Origin: Casuarina equisetifolia
Lineage: Eukaryota; Streptophyta; Magnoliopsida; Fagales; Casuarinaceae
DNA length: 64,000 bases
Assembly: GCA_028551475.1 (NCBI GenBank)
Contig: CM052357.1
Location: forward strand, 10,835,931-10,899,930
Reading direction: 5' to 3'
Shown here: in pieces, positions 12,666 through 25,622 of the stretch
Layout: each line of letters opens with the position of its first letter
Position numbering within the stretch: position 1 is the first letter of the stretch
Made by a program: the position numbers and the translations under genes
The notes under the pieces: generated by a model
What the model was told of the DNA's origin: nothing
Database searches by the model: none
Seen by the model: the letters and a program-made list of their open reading frames with translations, nothing else

Positions 12666-13682
12666 GAGTCCGCTCAGTCTCTTTCATTCTTCTTGTCTTG
12701 GCGCTGTAACTGGGCTTTGTTTATTTGCTTTCTGATTTGGCAGCCGGTGAGAATGAGGCTTGTCTTGTTTTTCTTTGGATTTTTCTTGCACATATTATTC
12801 TTGAGTTTTTTGTGGTTTTATTTTGGTTTTTGATTATGGTCTTGCTTTGAATCTTAGGGTTTGATCAAGGTTTTTCAGAAGGAAGGCTAGCCTTGGGGGT
12901 GTATCTAGCTTTTGGTGGATATCTTTGTACTTTTTGTGAGTATTCTATTCTCTTTTCACTATATGTTTGATAATACTACCAGTAAATATGAGTTGAGTAT
13001 GTGATTGATTGATGTATGGGTGTTTTGAGAATTTCTGGTCAGGATTCACTAATTATTAGGGATAAAGATTGATAATATGCCTTTTGGTTTCTCACTAAAA
13101 GAATAAATCGTTGCTAGAATTAAAACCATATATATATGTAAAATCTTTATGACGTTGATATCAAATTACAATAGTAAGTCTTCCTGTAACGTGTTTTATT
13201 AATTTCTTACTTTTTCTTGCAACTTCTTCTGTCATTTTTACCTTCCTTAGATTCCCGCATCTTCTTTTGTAGGCTGAGACTTTCTCTGTTATCCATTTAT
13301 TTTGTTTATCTTGTGATTAGTTATGTGGGACCATGTTTTCTATGTATTTTGTAGCTTGGCTTTCTCTTATGCATGTCGTTCTTAACTTTTTTTTCCTACT
13401 GAAATTTCTTTTCTGAAATTCTGAATTTGGTTTTTGTGCCGCATAAGATATTTCTTTTACTGATTTTAGTGAAGTATCAGCATTTCTCTACTTTGTATAT
13501 GATTTTGTTTGGTAAAAGCTTATTTTTTTCCTCTGGAAGATGATAAATAGTTTATCTACTTTATTTTGGCTAAAAGGAGTTTATCTTGCAACAAATTCTC
13601 TTGATAGTTTTGACTTGCTAATGGTGTTTAAGTAAATGGAATGAAAGCCAATCCTTTTATTTTTTGCAAGATAATTTTGACC

Positions 13683-16600
13683 ATGCTGCAAGCCGAAGCT
13701 GAGGCGGAGGCGCTCTTTTGCACCAAATCCATACCTGAGATCCGAAATGTGGAGGCCTCCACACGGGCTCAGATCCAGCTCAAGCAGGAGGAACTCCGGC
13801 AGCTTGTTGGAGCTCGATATCGCGATCTCATTGACTCTGCTGATTCTATTGTCCTCATGAAGAATATCTGTACCAAAATCTCCTCCAACATCTCCTTCAT
13901 TAACAATGCCATCCGTTCGCTCTCTTCCGAGACCCCCAAGTTCATGTCCAGCCCTAATCTGGCCCGATCCCCTCTATACAGTATTGCATGTCGGGTCAAG
14001 TACTTGGTTGATACGCCTGAGAACATCTGGGGCTGCCTTGATGAGTCCATGTTTCTAGAAGCTGCAGCACGCTATGCGCGTGCCAAGCATGTGCATGAAA
14101 GACTGATGCACCTCAAGGATCCGGCAGAGATTTCAATCCTATCAAGCTTCCCACTGCTTCAGCGCCAATGGCAGATTGTAGAGAGCTTCAAGGTCCAGAT
14201 CTCGCAGCGGAGTCGTGAGCGCTTGCTTGAGCAGCGTGACCTTCCTATCTTGGCCTATGCTGATGCATTAGCCGGAGTGGCAGTGATTGATGAGCTGGAA
14301 CCGAAGCAGGTTCTAGCACTCTTCCTTGACACTAGGAGGTCATGGATTTTGCACACATTGAGTAATTGTGCTCTCAATCTCAATGACAATGCTAATCATG
14401 ATGCAGTTGTTTCAGTGTTTTGCGAGGTTTTGAGCATAATTCAGATCAGTGTGGCTCAAGTGGGGGAGTTGTTCTTGCAAGTGTTGAATGATATGCCATT
14501 GTTTTACAAGGTGGCATTGGGTTCACCCCCTGCATCCCAGTTATTTGGTGGGATTCCAAATCCAGATGAGGAGGTGAGGCTGTGGAAGTCATTCAGGGAC
14601 AAGTTGGAGTCGGTGATGGTAATGCTTGATAAGGAGTACATTGCTAGTACCTGTTCATTGTGGTTAAAGGAATGTGGGCAAGAACTTGTTAGTAAGGTTA
14701 ACGGGAGGTATCTGGTTGATGTTATTGGTTCTGGGCAAGACCTTTCCTTGGCTGAGAAGTCCATAAGGGAGACGATGGAGAGCAAGGTGGTGTTGGCAGG
14801 GAGCTTAGAGTGGTTGAAGAGTGTGTTTGGGTCAGAGATCGAGTTGCCTTGGACTAGAATTAGGGAGCTTGTTTTGGTGGAGGATTCTGACCTCTGGGAT
14901 CAGATTTTTGAGGATGCCTTTGTGAGCAGGATGAAAGCTATTATCAATGTGGGCTTTGCAGATCTGACTAGGCTGGCCAATGTGGCCGATTCAATTCATG
15001 AAATTGGGGACAATTATTCTGGTGGGCAGATAGATTTCCAGGGGTACTTGAACAGACCTTCTACTGGTGGTGGGGTTTGGTTTATAGAATCCAGTGCTAA
15101 GAAGGCTGGTGTACTTTCTGGGATTAAACCGCAGCCTGAAGAGAGCGATTTTGGGACTTGTCTGAATGCCTATTTTGGCCCTCAAGTTAGTCGAATTAGA
15201 GATGCCATAGACAGCTGTTGTCCAAGTATTCTTCAGGACCTCCTCTGTTTCCTAGAATCCCCAAAGGCTGCTCTAAGGTTAAAGGATCTGGCACCATATT
15301 TACAGAATAAGTGTTATGAAAGCATGTCTACTATACTGATGCAATTGAGGAGTGAGCTTGATAATTTATATGCCACCATGGAAAACACCAGCAAGGAAAG
15401 CCACCCTGTCCCTCCAGCGATAATTGTTGAAAGATGTCTTTTCATTGGGCGACTTCTGTTTGCCTTCCAGGTCCACTCAAAAAACATTCAGCTCATACTG
15501 GGTTCTCCGAGATACTGGGTCAACGAGACTGTGTCTGTGGTTTTTGATAAGTTACCATCCGTCTTTAGACAACCTAGAGTGGCTGCTGATTCTCCTGTGT
15601 CTGATAACCTCGGAAGACAATTGCCTATTGGCTCTAAAAGACAAAATTCATTGGCCAGTGCTGCATTGGTCATAGCCAGTGAAACTGCAAGCCCAAAACT
15701 AGAGGAATTTTGTAGAATGACGCAAGAACTTTGCATTCGAGCCCATAGCTTATGGATATTATGGTTAGCGGATGAGCTTGCAGTTATTCTTTCTCGGGAT
15801 CTTCGAGAAGATGATGCATTGTCGTCAACAACTCCCTTGAGGGTATGCTTTGTGGACAACTTTGTTCTTTTTATCTTTTTAATTTTTATGTTTGTGTGAA
15901 AACATCTGCGCCGTGTTTCTTTCTTTCTTTTGAAGGGTTCAACCAGTTTAATAAGGTGGGATGGGCTGTACTCTTTCATACTAAAAGGCATGAAGTAGTG
16001 TAGGTTTACCATTCATGTTGAGATTACTTCGGATTCTGGCCTTAGTTTTGGATGAAATGACTTATCCTAGTAATTGTTTAGCATGTTAAATCAATGCATA
16101 AGATTTAGTAAGGTTTGAAAGAGTAAACACCTCTAGTTTTCTGGAACCAACACCAGTGATAAACAAAAGGAGGTAAAGCAGTACTCCACTTTGTATTGGA
16201 ACAAAAGTAAGCAGTGAAACACATTTACGTGGATGTGTTTCACATAATTCAATTATCAATAAGATTCTACTTTCAGAAAGGGGACATTTGTTCTGAGATT
16301 TCTCAAAAAGGAAAGCAGAACATGTAGACTAATAGAGAGACAAAGAAATAAGTGGTTGGAAGCTAAAGTGGGTTTGCCGTTGGATCAATGTTATAATAAA
16401 TTGATGAAGTAGACTAGAATTAATATCAATGAAGTGGAAAGGACACAATTACAATAGTTCATTCAGTCTCTGACTTACTAAATAGCTGGAAAAAGGATTT
16501 GAAACTTTTTCTTGTTCATCATTTGATAAGTGGATATTTTTCAGAAGGGAAACTCTTTCTTGGTAGGGATACCTTTGGTGATACCTTTTAAAAACCAACA

Positions 16601-19600
16601 AAAATATTTTTCTTCAAGGTTGTAAACAAAGAGAATACGATTATATGGTTTGCCCCTCCCCTGCTTTCTAATAGAAGTTAGCATCTAATAGTAATTGTAT
16701 CTGATACTCAAAATGTCTCAAAGGCTTTGTATGCTTTGTTGTTTCTGAATGCATATATAATTATAAATGATTTAGAATCTAAATCATCTTTTGATTGTTT
16801 TGCTAGGGCTGGGAAGAGACCATTGTAAAGCAAGAACGGTTGGATGAGAGCCAGTCGGAGATGAAAATATCTCTACCCTCCATGCCTTCTCTCTATGTTG
16901 TCTCATTTTTATTCCGAGCATGTGAGGAAGTTCATCGAATTGGAGGCCATGTGCTTGACAAAACAATTCTCCAAAAATTTGCATTAAGGCTATTGGAAAA
17001 GGTATCAAACTTGTCTGGGGATTTTGCCTGGCCTTCCATAATCATACCCTTTTAATTTTTTAGTGTTGATTTTGAGAGTTGGATGATGAGGTCTTTTGCT
17101 TCTTAATTTTTGATTCTTCCTCTTAAACTACCTTGTGTTGGTATAAATATCTTTGGAGGCTAAATAATATATTCTTCACTGATAATTTGCTCACACCATC
17201 TCCTCATTACTAGTTCCTTTTGATGAATGAGAGTGAATTCATTGGATCTAAAACAAGGGTTTATATTAAAATGTTGCATTGAATAATACATTAAATACTA
17301 ATCCACTAAGCCGTGATGGATAATAAAGGAATTTGGTTCAGACAGCCAGAGGCCGATTTCATTGAATAGATAGTTAATTTTAGAAGTTAAAGGTATTTCC
17401 CTAATTCTGTATTCTCTAGAGTGTGTTTTAATTTGTCCGTTAAATCTGATGTTTGGGTTTTATCATTTTTTGGGATCCTATTAGAATCATAGTTTGTGTA
17501 TAGTAGTTTAAATAGAAGAGGCGAAATCCCATCAGGGATGTGTTTATTCTAGTGGACGGCATTTGTGGGAAAATTCAACAGCAAATGCTCGGAGAATTAT
17601 CTGATGGTACACGACCCAAGATGTGAAGCTAAAGAATCTTAAGTATGATTGTTAGGTTTGTCTATCATTTTTTCTTTCTGTTTCATTTGAATTATCTTGC
17701 AAATTGCAATCAAGTTCCAGCAAATGTTGTTTCAGAATTTGGTTTTCTCTTCTGAAATTCTAATTTTTAAGGACCTAAACTGCCTGTAACACACACATTG
17801 ACATCAATATTCATGAAACCATCCATGATACTCTTTGCAATAATGTTTTGTTAGTGTGTTCTAGTACTGTTTATTTTATTATGAGAACACCCTCGTGCTG
17901 CTTCCTAGACTAGATTTAGTATCAAACTTTTTGTCCCACATCGGGATTTCTTCTGCTAAACCTATGTAATTGACACTACAGAATATTATCTTTATATGAG
18001 TTGAGTTCTTGTCTATAGGAGTTAGGTCCTTGTCTGTTGCTGGTTCATTAGCATATTGATCAAATTTTCATGCATTTGGAGTGTATGGGCTAAAATATTC
18101 CACATATCCGATAAATTTGTTGAGTTCTTGTCTGTAGAGTTAGGTCCTAATTTTCATGCATTTGAAGTGTATGGGCTAAAATGTTCCACTTATCTGATAA
18201 ATTTATTGAGTTCTTCTCTGTAGAGTTAGGTCCTTGCATGCTGTAGTTCAAAAACCCGCATGCATTCCGATCACTGGTGTTCCATTGAGCAACATATAAG
18301 AGCCTTAGTAAGTAGGCATGCCATCTTACCATCTGATTGGGAGGGACAATTGTATGGGGAGTAGTTGAGGAGTGATGGCATTAGCATGTGTTTAAAAGAT
18401 AAGTTATTAACACTTATGATAAATTGCTGAACTTTTGAAAAAAGAAAATTCCTTTGGACAGCCATTCAAGAAATACAATAGTTCCTCTTTTCCCTCTTTT
18501 TGGCAGAGATTGGAATAGCGCTAACTAATTCATTTAAATCAACTCAGGTGCATCATCTGAAAATTAAAGCACGCTTAATTTGACAATGCATAACTCAAAT
18601 CAGCCACCCCCCCACCACACACACCCACACACACTAATATGGGTACCTGGCAAACTGTTTTATTTTACAAAATGGTCATTCTTTTTTCTTCCTTCTTTTA
18701 GCTTTGTTGCTAGGTGGTGTCTCATCTTGTTGGTTAGCATATTTCAATACTGTGGGTGTTCAAGAGCATCTGCAAATTACTTTCTCTGTGTATATTGACA
18801 ATAATGCTTCCATGTAGGTCATTGATATATATGGGGACTTTCTTTCGACTAGGGAGGCTGGTGAATCTCAACTTTCAGAGAAAGGGGTTCTGCAAATGTT
18901 GTTAGATGTGAATTTGCTGCTGATGTTCTCTCTGGGGGAAATTATGGTATGGGTGGAGAATCCTTCAATGTTCTGAGGCCAAAGTTCCATTCCAGACGAA
19001 AGCAGGACAAAGGGCAGAAGAATACAGTTGTTACAGAGCGTGTCAATGGGCTGGTAAACCGTCTTTCACAAAGTTTGGATCCCATAGACTGGCTTACGTA
19101 AGTTTTGTCCTTTTCTTTTTCTGTTGGGTAAATTCAATTGAAGGAGATTGTTATAAGTCTGGACTAGGATAAAATAGTGGATTTACATTATTAAGAGTGC
19201 AGCTAAAATATCCTCAGTGGAACCATCTAGAAGTAGATCATTATCAAAAATGTATCAGTAGACTATTTTTCTGATAGGTATTACAATTGTTTGATTAATT
19301 ATAATTTATTTATTTGATAATTATTTAGATCTTATAATGGATGGTGTTTGCTAATTTGTTTTTAACTCCTTTCAGGTATGAACCATATCTCTGGGAGAAT
19401 GTGAGGCAGTCCTACCTGCGGCATGCTGTCCTTTTTGGATTCTATGTACAGCTGGATCGAATGTACACTGATACTGTTCAAAAGCTGCCTACTAATTCAG
19501 AGTCTAACATTATGAGATGTTCTACAGTTCCTCGGTTCAAATATCTTCCAATTAGGTTAGTTTTCTACATTTTTTGCCCGCCATTACATTTTGTGGTTGT

Positions 19601-22600
19601 GAATGGGTGCACGTGTATTATTTATGTATCTTGACTTATTCTATCAACTTCCTCCAAAACTGAACTTGGGGTCCCAAAAGAATGCAATTTGACCGGTCAA
19701 TACACCTTATTTGTTTATAATTTTTCTTTTCTCTTTTTTCATCACCAATTGATAGGTTTACAACACTGCTAAATACTCTAAAAATACTTTCTTACTTCTA
19801 AGTCTGTTGTGGTTATTCAGTGCTCCGGCATTATCTTCAAGAGGCACGACAAAAACTTCAATTTCAACACCTTCTGATGATATCTCGTCTAGAACTTCCT
19901 GGAAAGCTTATTCAAATGGTGAACTTTCCCGAAAGATGGATTTTGGTGATAACTCCAGTTTTGGTGTAGCATCACCATTACTGAAGTCTTTCATGCAGGT
20001 AAGGCTGCTGTTTATCTCTTCTGAGTTTTTCATTGCTGTTGTCATTTTTAAATCATTAGAGGGTTTCATACCCGATGGTTACAATCTCACCTGTAAAACC
20101 TTGCATTTTTAAGATGTCAGGTGCTATTTCTCAAAATGCAGTTGACGAATGATGGTTTGTAAACCTTGTAGATACCAGGAAAAGTTTAGCACTTAGGTTT
20201 CCTTCCAGGCTAGAGTTGATTTCTACAATGAAGTGAAATTTTATCACAATGAAATCTACAATGCATTTTGATTTTTGTTACAAATCTAGTTTGACCTTTT
20301 TTTTCTTGTCTTAGTAGTCTCCTTATGGTTCTTAAAATTTTAAATCTAGCGTTTCACTTATTTTATTGTTACCTTTATCATACAGCATTTGTTTGCTCTT
20401 TTAATTATGTCTGGAGAAAATAAAGCTAAATAATGTCACTGTTTCCGAGATGGCTAAACATATTTTGGTCCTTTATTTTTCCCGTCTTCTTCTCCCTCTT
20501 CTCTTCACTCCACTCAGGCTTTCGTCTAGCTCCCCATTGTCTCCTTTCCCTTCCCTTCCCTTCCCTTCCCTCCCCTTCACTGCAGTTCTCTCTCCACTGA
20601 AACAAATCAGACTTAATTTAGGAATGGAATTAAGTTAACCTAAGTTTTCTTTATCCTAAAGCTAAAAGGACTAGGACCATTGCTCAACAAACTCCTCTTT
20701 CCTTATTGAGGAATGTGCATTAGTAAACTTCCTTAGCATCTTATATCGTTGGGTTTTCTAATCCAGTGCCCAAAACGGAAGCCACAATCTTTAAAATGAA
20801 GGAATATAAATAAATAAATTTTACAGAAGAAAAAAATAATTGAAAGTAATGTCTCCTTGGTGGATCTTCTGGCTTCTCTCCCTGGGAAATGAGAAACCTG
20901 AACAAGAATAGAACATACGGATCTTAGTAAACAAGTACAGTGAACGGAGGATTTCTTCTTTTATTTTTTTATTTTAAAAGGAACTTAAATGAAAGACATT
21001 CAGGATGTCCACTTGAGCAGAATTCAAAATTTGGGTGGAGATGACAGAGAAAGGAGAGAGATCTAGGGATGGAGTTCTAAGTGAGAGGGAATATGTCATT
21101 TCCAGCTTTGCAGATCTTCTTCTTGTCCATTCCATTGTATCTGTTTGCGGTGCAGTCATGAACTCAGCCACCATCATAACCATAGCCAAACTCATCTACA
21201 CCACAGCTTAAGTAAAGCACAACTTTCTGTGTTTATTGTTGAATCAAGCATGCTAATCCATATATACAATCATCCCTGGCCATGTGCCACTACTTGCTAC
21301 TGTAATCAAATTTGAATGTTATTCTGGTTTAGAGCTCTTTGATGGGGAAATTGGGGTGCTGAATTGCTGAGATTTGGAGGTGGGATAAGATTTTGGATCT
21401 AATTTTGGAACTTATACATGAGGAAGGGCTGCTGAGGTTTCTATGCAGTGTGACCATTTCAAACACTGGAGGGCAGTGGTAGTGTTGTTAGAGAGAGAGA
21501 GGGGGTATTTGGAAAGAATAGGTTTACATGAGGGTGGAGGCAGCAGTGACTAGCATAAAAAATTGGTGTGAGTGGAGTGAAGATCCAAAAAATAAGTGAT
21601 TGAGAATATCTCTATAACTTAGTTACTTGATTATTCTTTTTAAGTTTTTAATTGAATTGAGGCTTTAGATTTTAATCTAGAGCTCTGGATTGACTTTGAG
21701 AGATGCCTACCTTGTCTTCACCGAAATGTTCGTCCCGTTAAGTATAAGACCTACTCTTGACATCTTTTACTGATAGAAGTTTTTTATGAATCATAAGTTT
21801 TCATGAATTTTTCTTTGGTGTGGAACTAATGAGTCAATATTTTGTCCATCTGGACCTCAAGACCATGTTAGCCCCTATAAATATAATATTGGTCCATTGA
21901 TGCGCAAGAGTAGCGAGATGCTTAACATTTCAATTTTGTTTTTGTTTTAGGGATAGAAAGTAAACTGTAATTGAAAGATATGCGCACTGTTTCAAAATAC
22001 TCTCCAAGTCTCGGTACAAGAGCATCATGGGGATGGTTAAGCCATCTCCGAATGATTTGTCATTGGCTGGGATTCAAAAGGCTGATGTGTGATAGGTTAC
22101 AAAGTGAAGGCTAACAAGGGGGCCCAACAGTACATGTCAAAAGAGATAAATAAATCATAGGACATGTAGGTTAAGTGTCAAAGATAGATGTATCAGAGAC
22201 CTAATCCTTTCTCTTTTGCTTTTCTCACTTCCATTGACTTCTGTATCTATGCTTCTTTACCGGGAAAAAGAAAAGTGGGTGGATGCATTTGGTAGCTTTA
22301 GCAGTGGAGCGGGCGTGATGATCACCAACTTCGAACATAAGTTATATTTTGCAAAGATGGTGGGAGTTTTAAGATCTACACATAGGTTGGGGCCCAAAGT
22401 TGGGTTTATACACTCATTTGGCTTCCACCCAAGAGTTCAAAGTTGGTTTCTGTATGTTCTCGGATTTCATGTTGGACTCGTTTGCGTATGACATTGCATT
22501 TGTTTAGCTGATTGCGCCCACAACTGTTTTTGTTTCTGCTTCTGTTGGGCCTCACATGAGAGTTGATGCTATTAATCCACATTGGTGGTTATGGACCATG

Positions 22601-22993
22601 AGTTGGATTTATCTACTAGTTGTGCCTGTTCACCAAATAGCTTAAAATTTTTTTGGTTTGGATGATTGGTGTTTAATATTAGTTTTTTCCTGGAATTAGC
22701 TGTCACAGACGTTCGTTGCCATTGGATTATTCAATGTAATTGCCGCCCATCAGTGCCAAATTGCTTGGCTCATCGAGGAGGATCTTTGTAATAATTGTGT
22801 TATTGTCATTTGATTGCAGGTTGGAAGCAGATTTGGGGAGAGCACATTGAAATTGGGATCCATACTAACTGATGGGCAGGTGGGCATATTCAAGGATAGA
22901 TCAGCAGCTGCTATGTCGACATTTGGAGACATTATCCCTGCCCAGGCTGCAGGTCTTCTATCGTCCTTCACAGCTTCCAGATCAGATTCTTGA
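13683..22993 (+). CDS. COG1: Conserved oligomeric Golgi complex subunit 1, frameshifted in exon 3
   Basis: Six exons: 13683-15842, 16807-17001, 18818-19097, 19376-19555, 19821-19998, 22820-22993. COG1 is a subunit of the octameric COG tether that acts in retrograde vesicle traffic within the Golgi. The N-terminal part carries the Vps51-type signature: [15 protein letters not shown], then [20 protein letters not shown]. The last exon gives the conserved end [14 protein letters not shown]. All junctions are GT-AG and phases agree except that exon 3 is one base short: near 18911-18914 the frame shifts and reaches a TGA about 40 codons later, while the rest of exon 3 and exons 4-6 read correctly in the next frame. 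With the base restored the protein would be about 1055 residues, close to plant COG1. The start at 13683 is preferred over 13641 because a T-rich acceptor-like site lies at 13670 and the 14 extra residues are hydrophobic and atypical. Either the allele is damaged or the assembly has an error. Confidence 0.93.
18001..18235. repeat. Minisatellite in COG1 intron 2
   Basis: A unit beginning TTGAGTTCTTGTCT starts at 18001, 18119 and 18206. The last two are 87 bases apart; the first is longer because of a 31-base insertion. About 2.5 copies, well conserved. No function is implied. Confidence 0.8.
20544..20573. repeat. (CCCTT)n microsatellite in COG1 intron 5
   Basis: Five to six copies of the pentamer CCCTT in the 2.8-kb fifth intron of COG1. 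Confidence 0.8.
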
Positions 22994-25600
22994 TTGTGTG
23001 CCAGATCCTTCGGTACAGTCTCTTCTTTTCGCCATGGCTGCGTATCGCTATATAGTTGAGAAGGGCACTTGAGTTCACTGACATACGGGGACTGCATGTA
23101 GGAAAGTAAATCACCATTCAATTACACTAGTGAAAAGAATATATGGACAGAGAATTCTCGAGAAGAGAAAAGAACGTGTATATGGTAATGTATAGGAGAC
23201 GCGAATTTTTTAGAGAATTTTCAATAGAGAAGATGCAAATCGAAGATGTTGGGCGGTAGGTTTATGTCCTAATATCAAAGACTTAAAACTGAGCGATCCT
23301 AGATGGATCTTATCCTTGTCCCGATGAATTTGTCACTGAGGCAGATGAAGGAGGTTTTATAATTCGGGTCACCAATCCAGCCTTCACCGATTGTCATGTT
23401 CATGACCAAATGGCGTTAGGCTGGATCCGAAATACCTCCTCAGATTGATTATTACGGATCTCTCAAAGTTTTCGAGTTTGGCTGAAGCTTGACATGCACT
23501 GTTAGTAGAATTTGCTGCAGAGTACTGCAAGCACATCATCTCGTAGATTGCGTCTCCAGACAGTCACGAAGGGGGATCAGTTCGGTGATCGAATTCCGTA
23601 AAGATGTGAACAGTCTGACAGATCAATTATCCACTATCAGTGAGCCAATTTCAGACAATGAATTTTTAACACACTTGTTCCACGGGTCATGCCAACAGCC
23701 GTGCACACGAGCTCATTATACGAGGCAATTTCTCAGTGGGATCCAGATGCGCAGACTAGGAAGATTAGTACCTTAATACCTTAACAAAATTTGTGCAATT
23801 ATTACATCTTTGTGTTCGAACTTTCATTAGCTATTATTGTAAAACTAGTGATGTTATTTCTAAAATACAAACTATTTTCTTGTACTCTCAAGCCCAACAA
23901 TCCACCAACACCTATTGATGGTGTTCAATAGGTGTTGGTTTCCAAGCGTTCAACTCATATTAGCCATGATCATTTCTGATACTTAATTATCTCGTCCAAA
24001 TATGACTAGTCTAGTGACAAGTCTTCAAGGTTAAACAAGATGATCTAAATCGATTCAAAAGTCGCACTACTTAGACTTTCATATGATAGAAAGCCTAAAT
24101 AATTGAAAGGAGAATTGATGAAAAACATCTCTCAACCTCTTAGGAAAAATATAATGGCTTTTGAGAGATAATGCTGTTAAAAGAAAATGCCTTTGAGATA
24201 AAATACCTATATAAAAAAAAAGATGTTTTCAAGTGTAGAAACACTAATATATTGATTCTAAGCCATATCTACAATTAGCATTCATAGCTTTAAATAATAG
24301 ACTTTAGTCTAATCCAAATAAAATTATACTACTATTAAATTTTGCCATATGACTAACCTCTGGACAAACTAGTAATTGAATTGACACTTGACTTCACCTT
24401 TTAATTTGAATTTCTTATCTTCCTTCTTAGTATTTAAATGGATAAGTATTTTTTTTAGAATAGAAATTATATTTCCATCTTTTGTTAACTTCTTTTTGAC
24501 TGATCTTTATTTTGCTTGCTTTTGAGTTGGTGCACAAGACATATGAACACACAAAAAAAAAAAAAAAAAGAATGGTTCCTTATTTGCAAATGAAAAGAAA
24601 CTTTTACTTGATTCTAAGATCTATTTTATTTCACAAACACCTAATTTATGATTAAAAAAATGTGATAAAATTTTGTATTTCTCTTTGCCAAATGACTTAA
24701 GATTACAAGTGATTTCTTTAAATTGTGTGTTTTGGTGCCACATTATTGAGTTGATATGGCACATTATGTACCTTGAAAAAGCCTTAAAAATTCATTTTTT
24801 ATTTTTTATTTTTAATGGGAAAAAACTTCAAAGCTAGGACATAATTCTTAGGAATTTGGATTGAATATTAGTAAAGTTAGATTCTTTTTTTTTTTTGCTA
24901 TGTGAAAAATGAAAGTAAATATGTCAATTAACTATGGTATTTAACCAATAGATAGTTACTAGATATTAATTTAAACACAACAAATTTTTTTTTTAGATGG
25001 TTAATAGTTAATGGATAATAAGTACTGAGAACAAATATATAAAAGTTTTATAATAGTTTTGTAAACAACATATTTGTATTTTTTTGCTAAAACTTAAGAA
25101 AATTAGAAGAGATTAATAGTTGTGTCAGTGATGATAGATGTAAGATATTGTTTTGGTCCAAATAACCTTAAATCTTGTGTCTTTTTTATGCTCATAATTT
25201 AATCTATACGTTCATGTGTTTGTGGAATGAGTCCTTTCTGCAACAATGTAATGATTATCAAGACATAACGATTAAAACAATCCCTCAGCACAATTTTTGG
25301 TGGTTTCATATGGTTGAAATAAGGGAAATGAGCCAAAACGATTATCTGAAAATTACCAAAGAATAAAAAAATAAAGGGAAATTTAAGTTTAATCAAGAGC
25401 ATATATGCTAGCTGCACATTGTGACTTCATAATTTCGTGTCGGATATGGAGGAATATATGCTCACCGAAGGTTCCGATTTCTAACCACACATGACCTTGA
25501 TAGCCTCCATCGCAGAAGTCTAACTTCCCCTGCCGCAAGCCTCAACATCCATTCCCCCGCGCTACCCGCTTATCCCAAACGTTCGCTCAAGCCAAACTGC
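22994..25600. other. Intergenic region with a gag-like relic at about 23280-23830
   Basis: Between COG1 and the CRAL-TRIO gene. Part of 23280-23830 resembles a decayed Copia gag in more than one frame (for example a frame at 23489-23776 with a helical stretch like the UBN2 region), with stops throughout. From 23830 to 25400 the sequence is strongly AT-rich with no coding signal. Confidence 0.35.
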
Positions 25601-25622
25601 GAGAAAGGTGCGGAAAGTAGGG

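Noticed and set aside
17931-17950. GTCCCACATCGGG motif resembling some LTR promoters
   Set aside because: No paired LTR, primer-binding site or target duplication nearby, so a transposon could not be supported.
20974-21195. Minus-strand frame with a signal-peptide-like start in COG1 intron 5
   Set aside because: Short, no cysteine pattern or known motif, no splice context. Not called as a gene.
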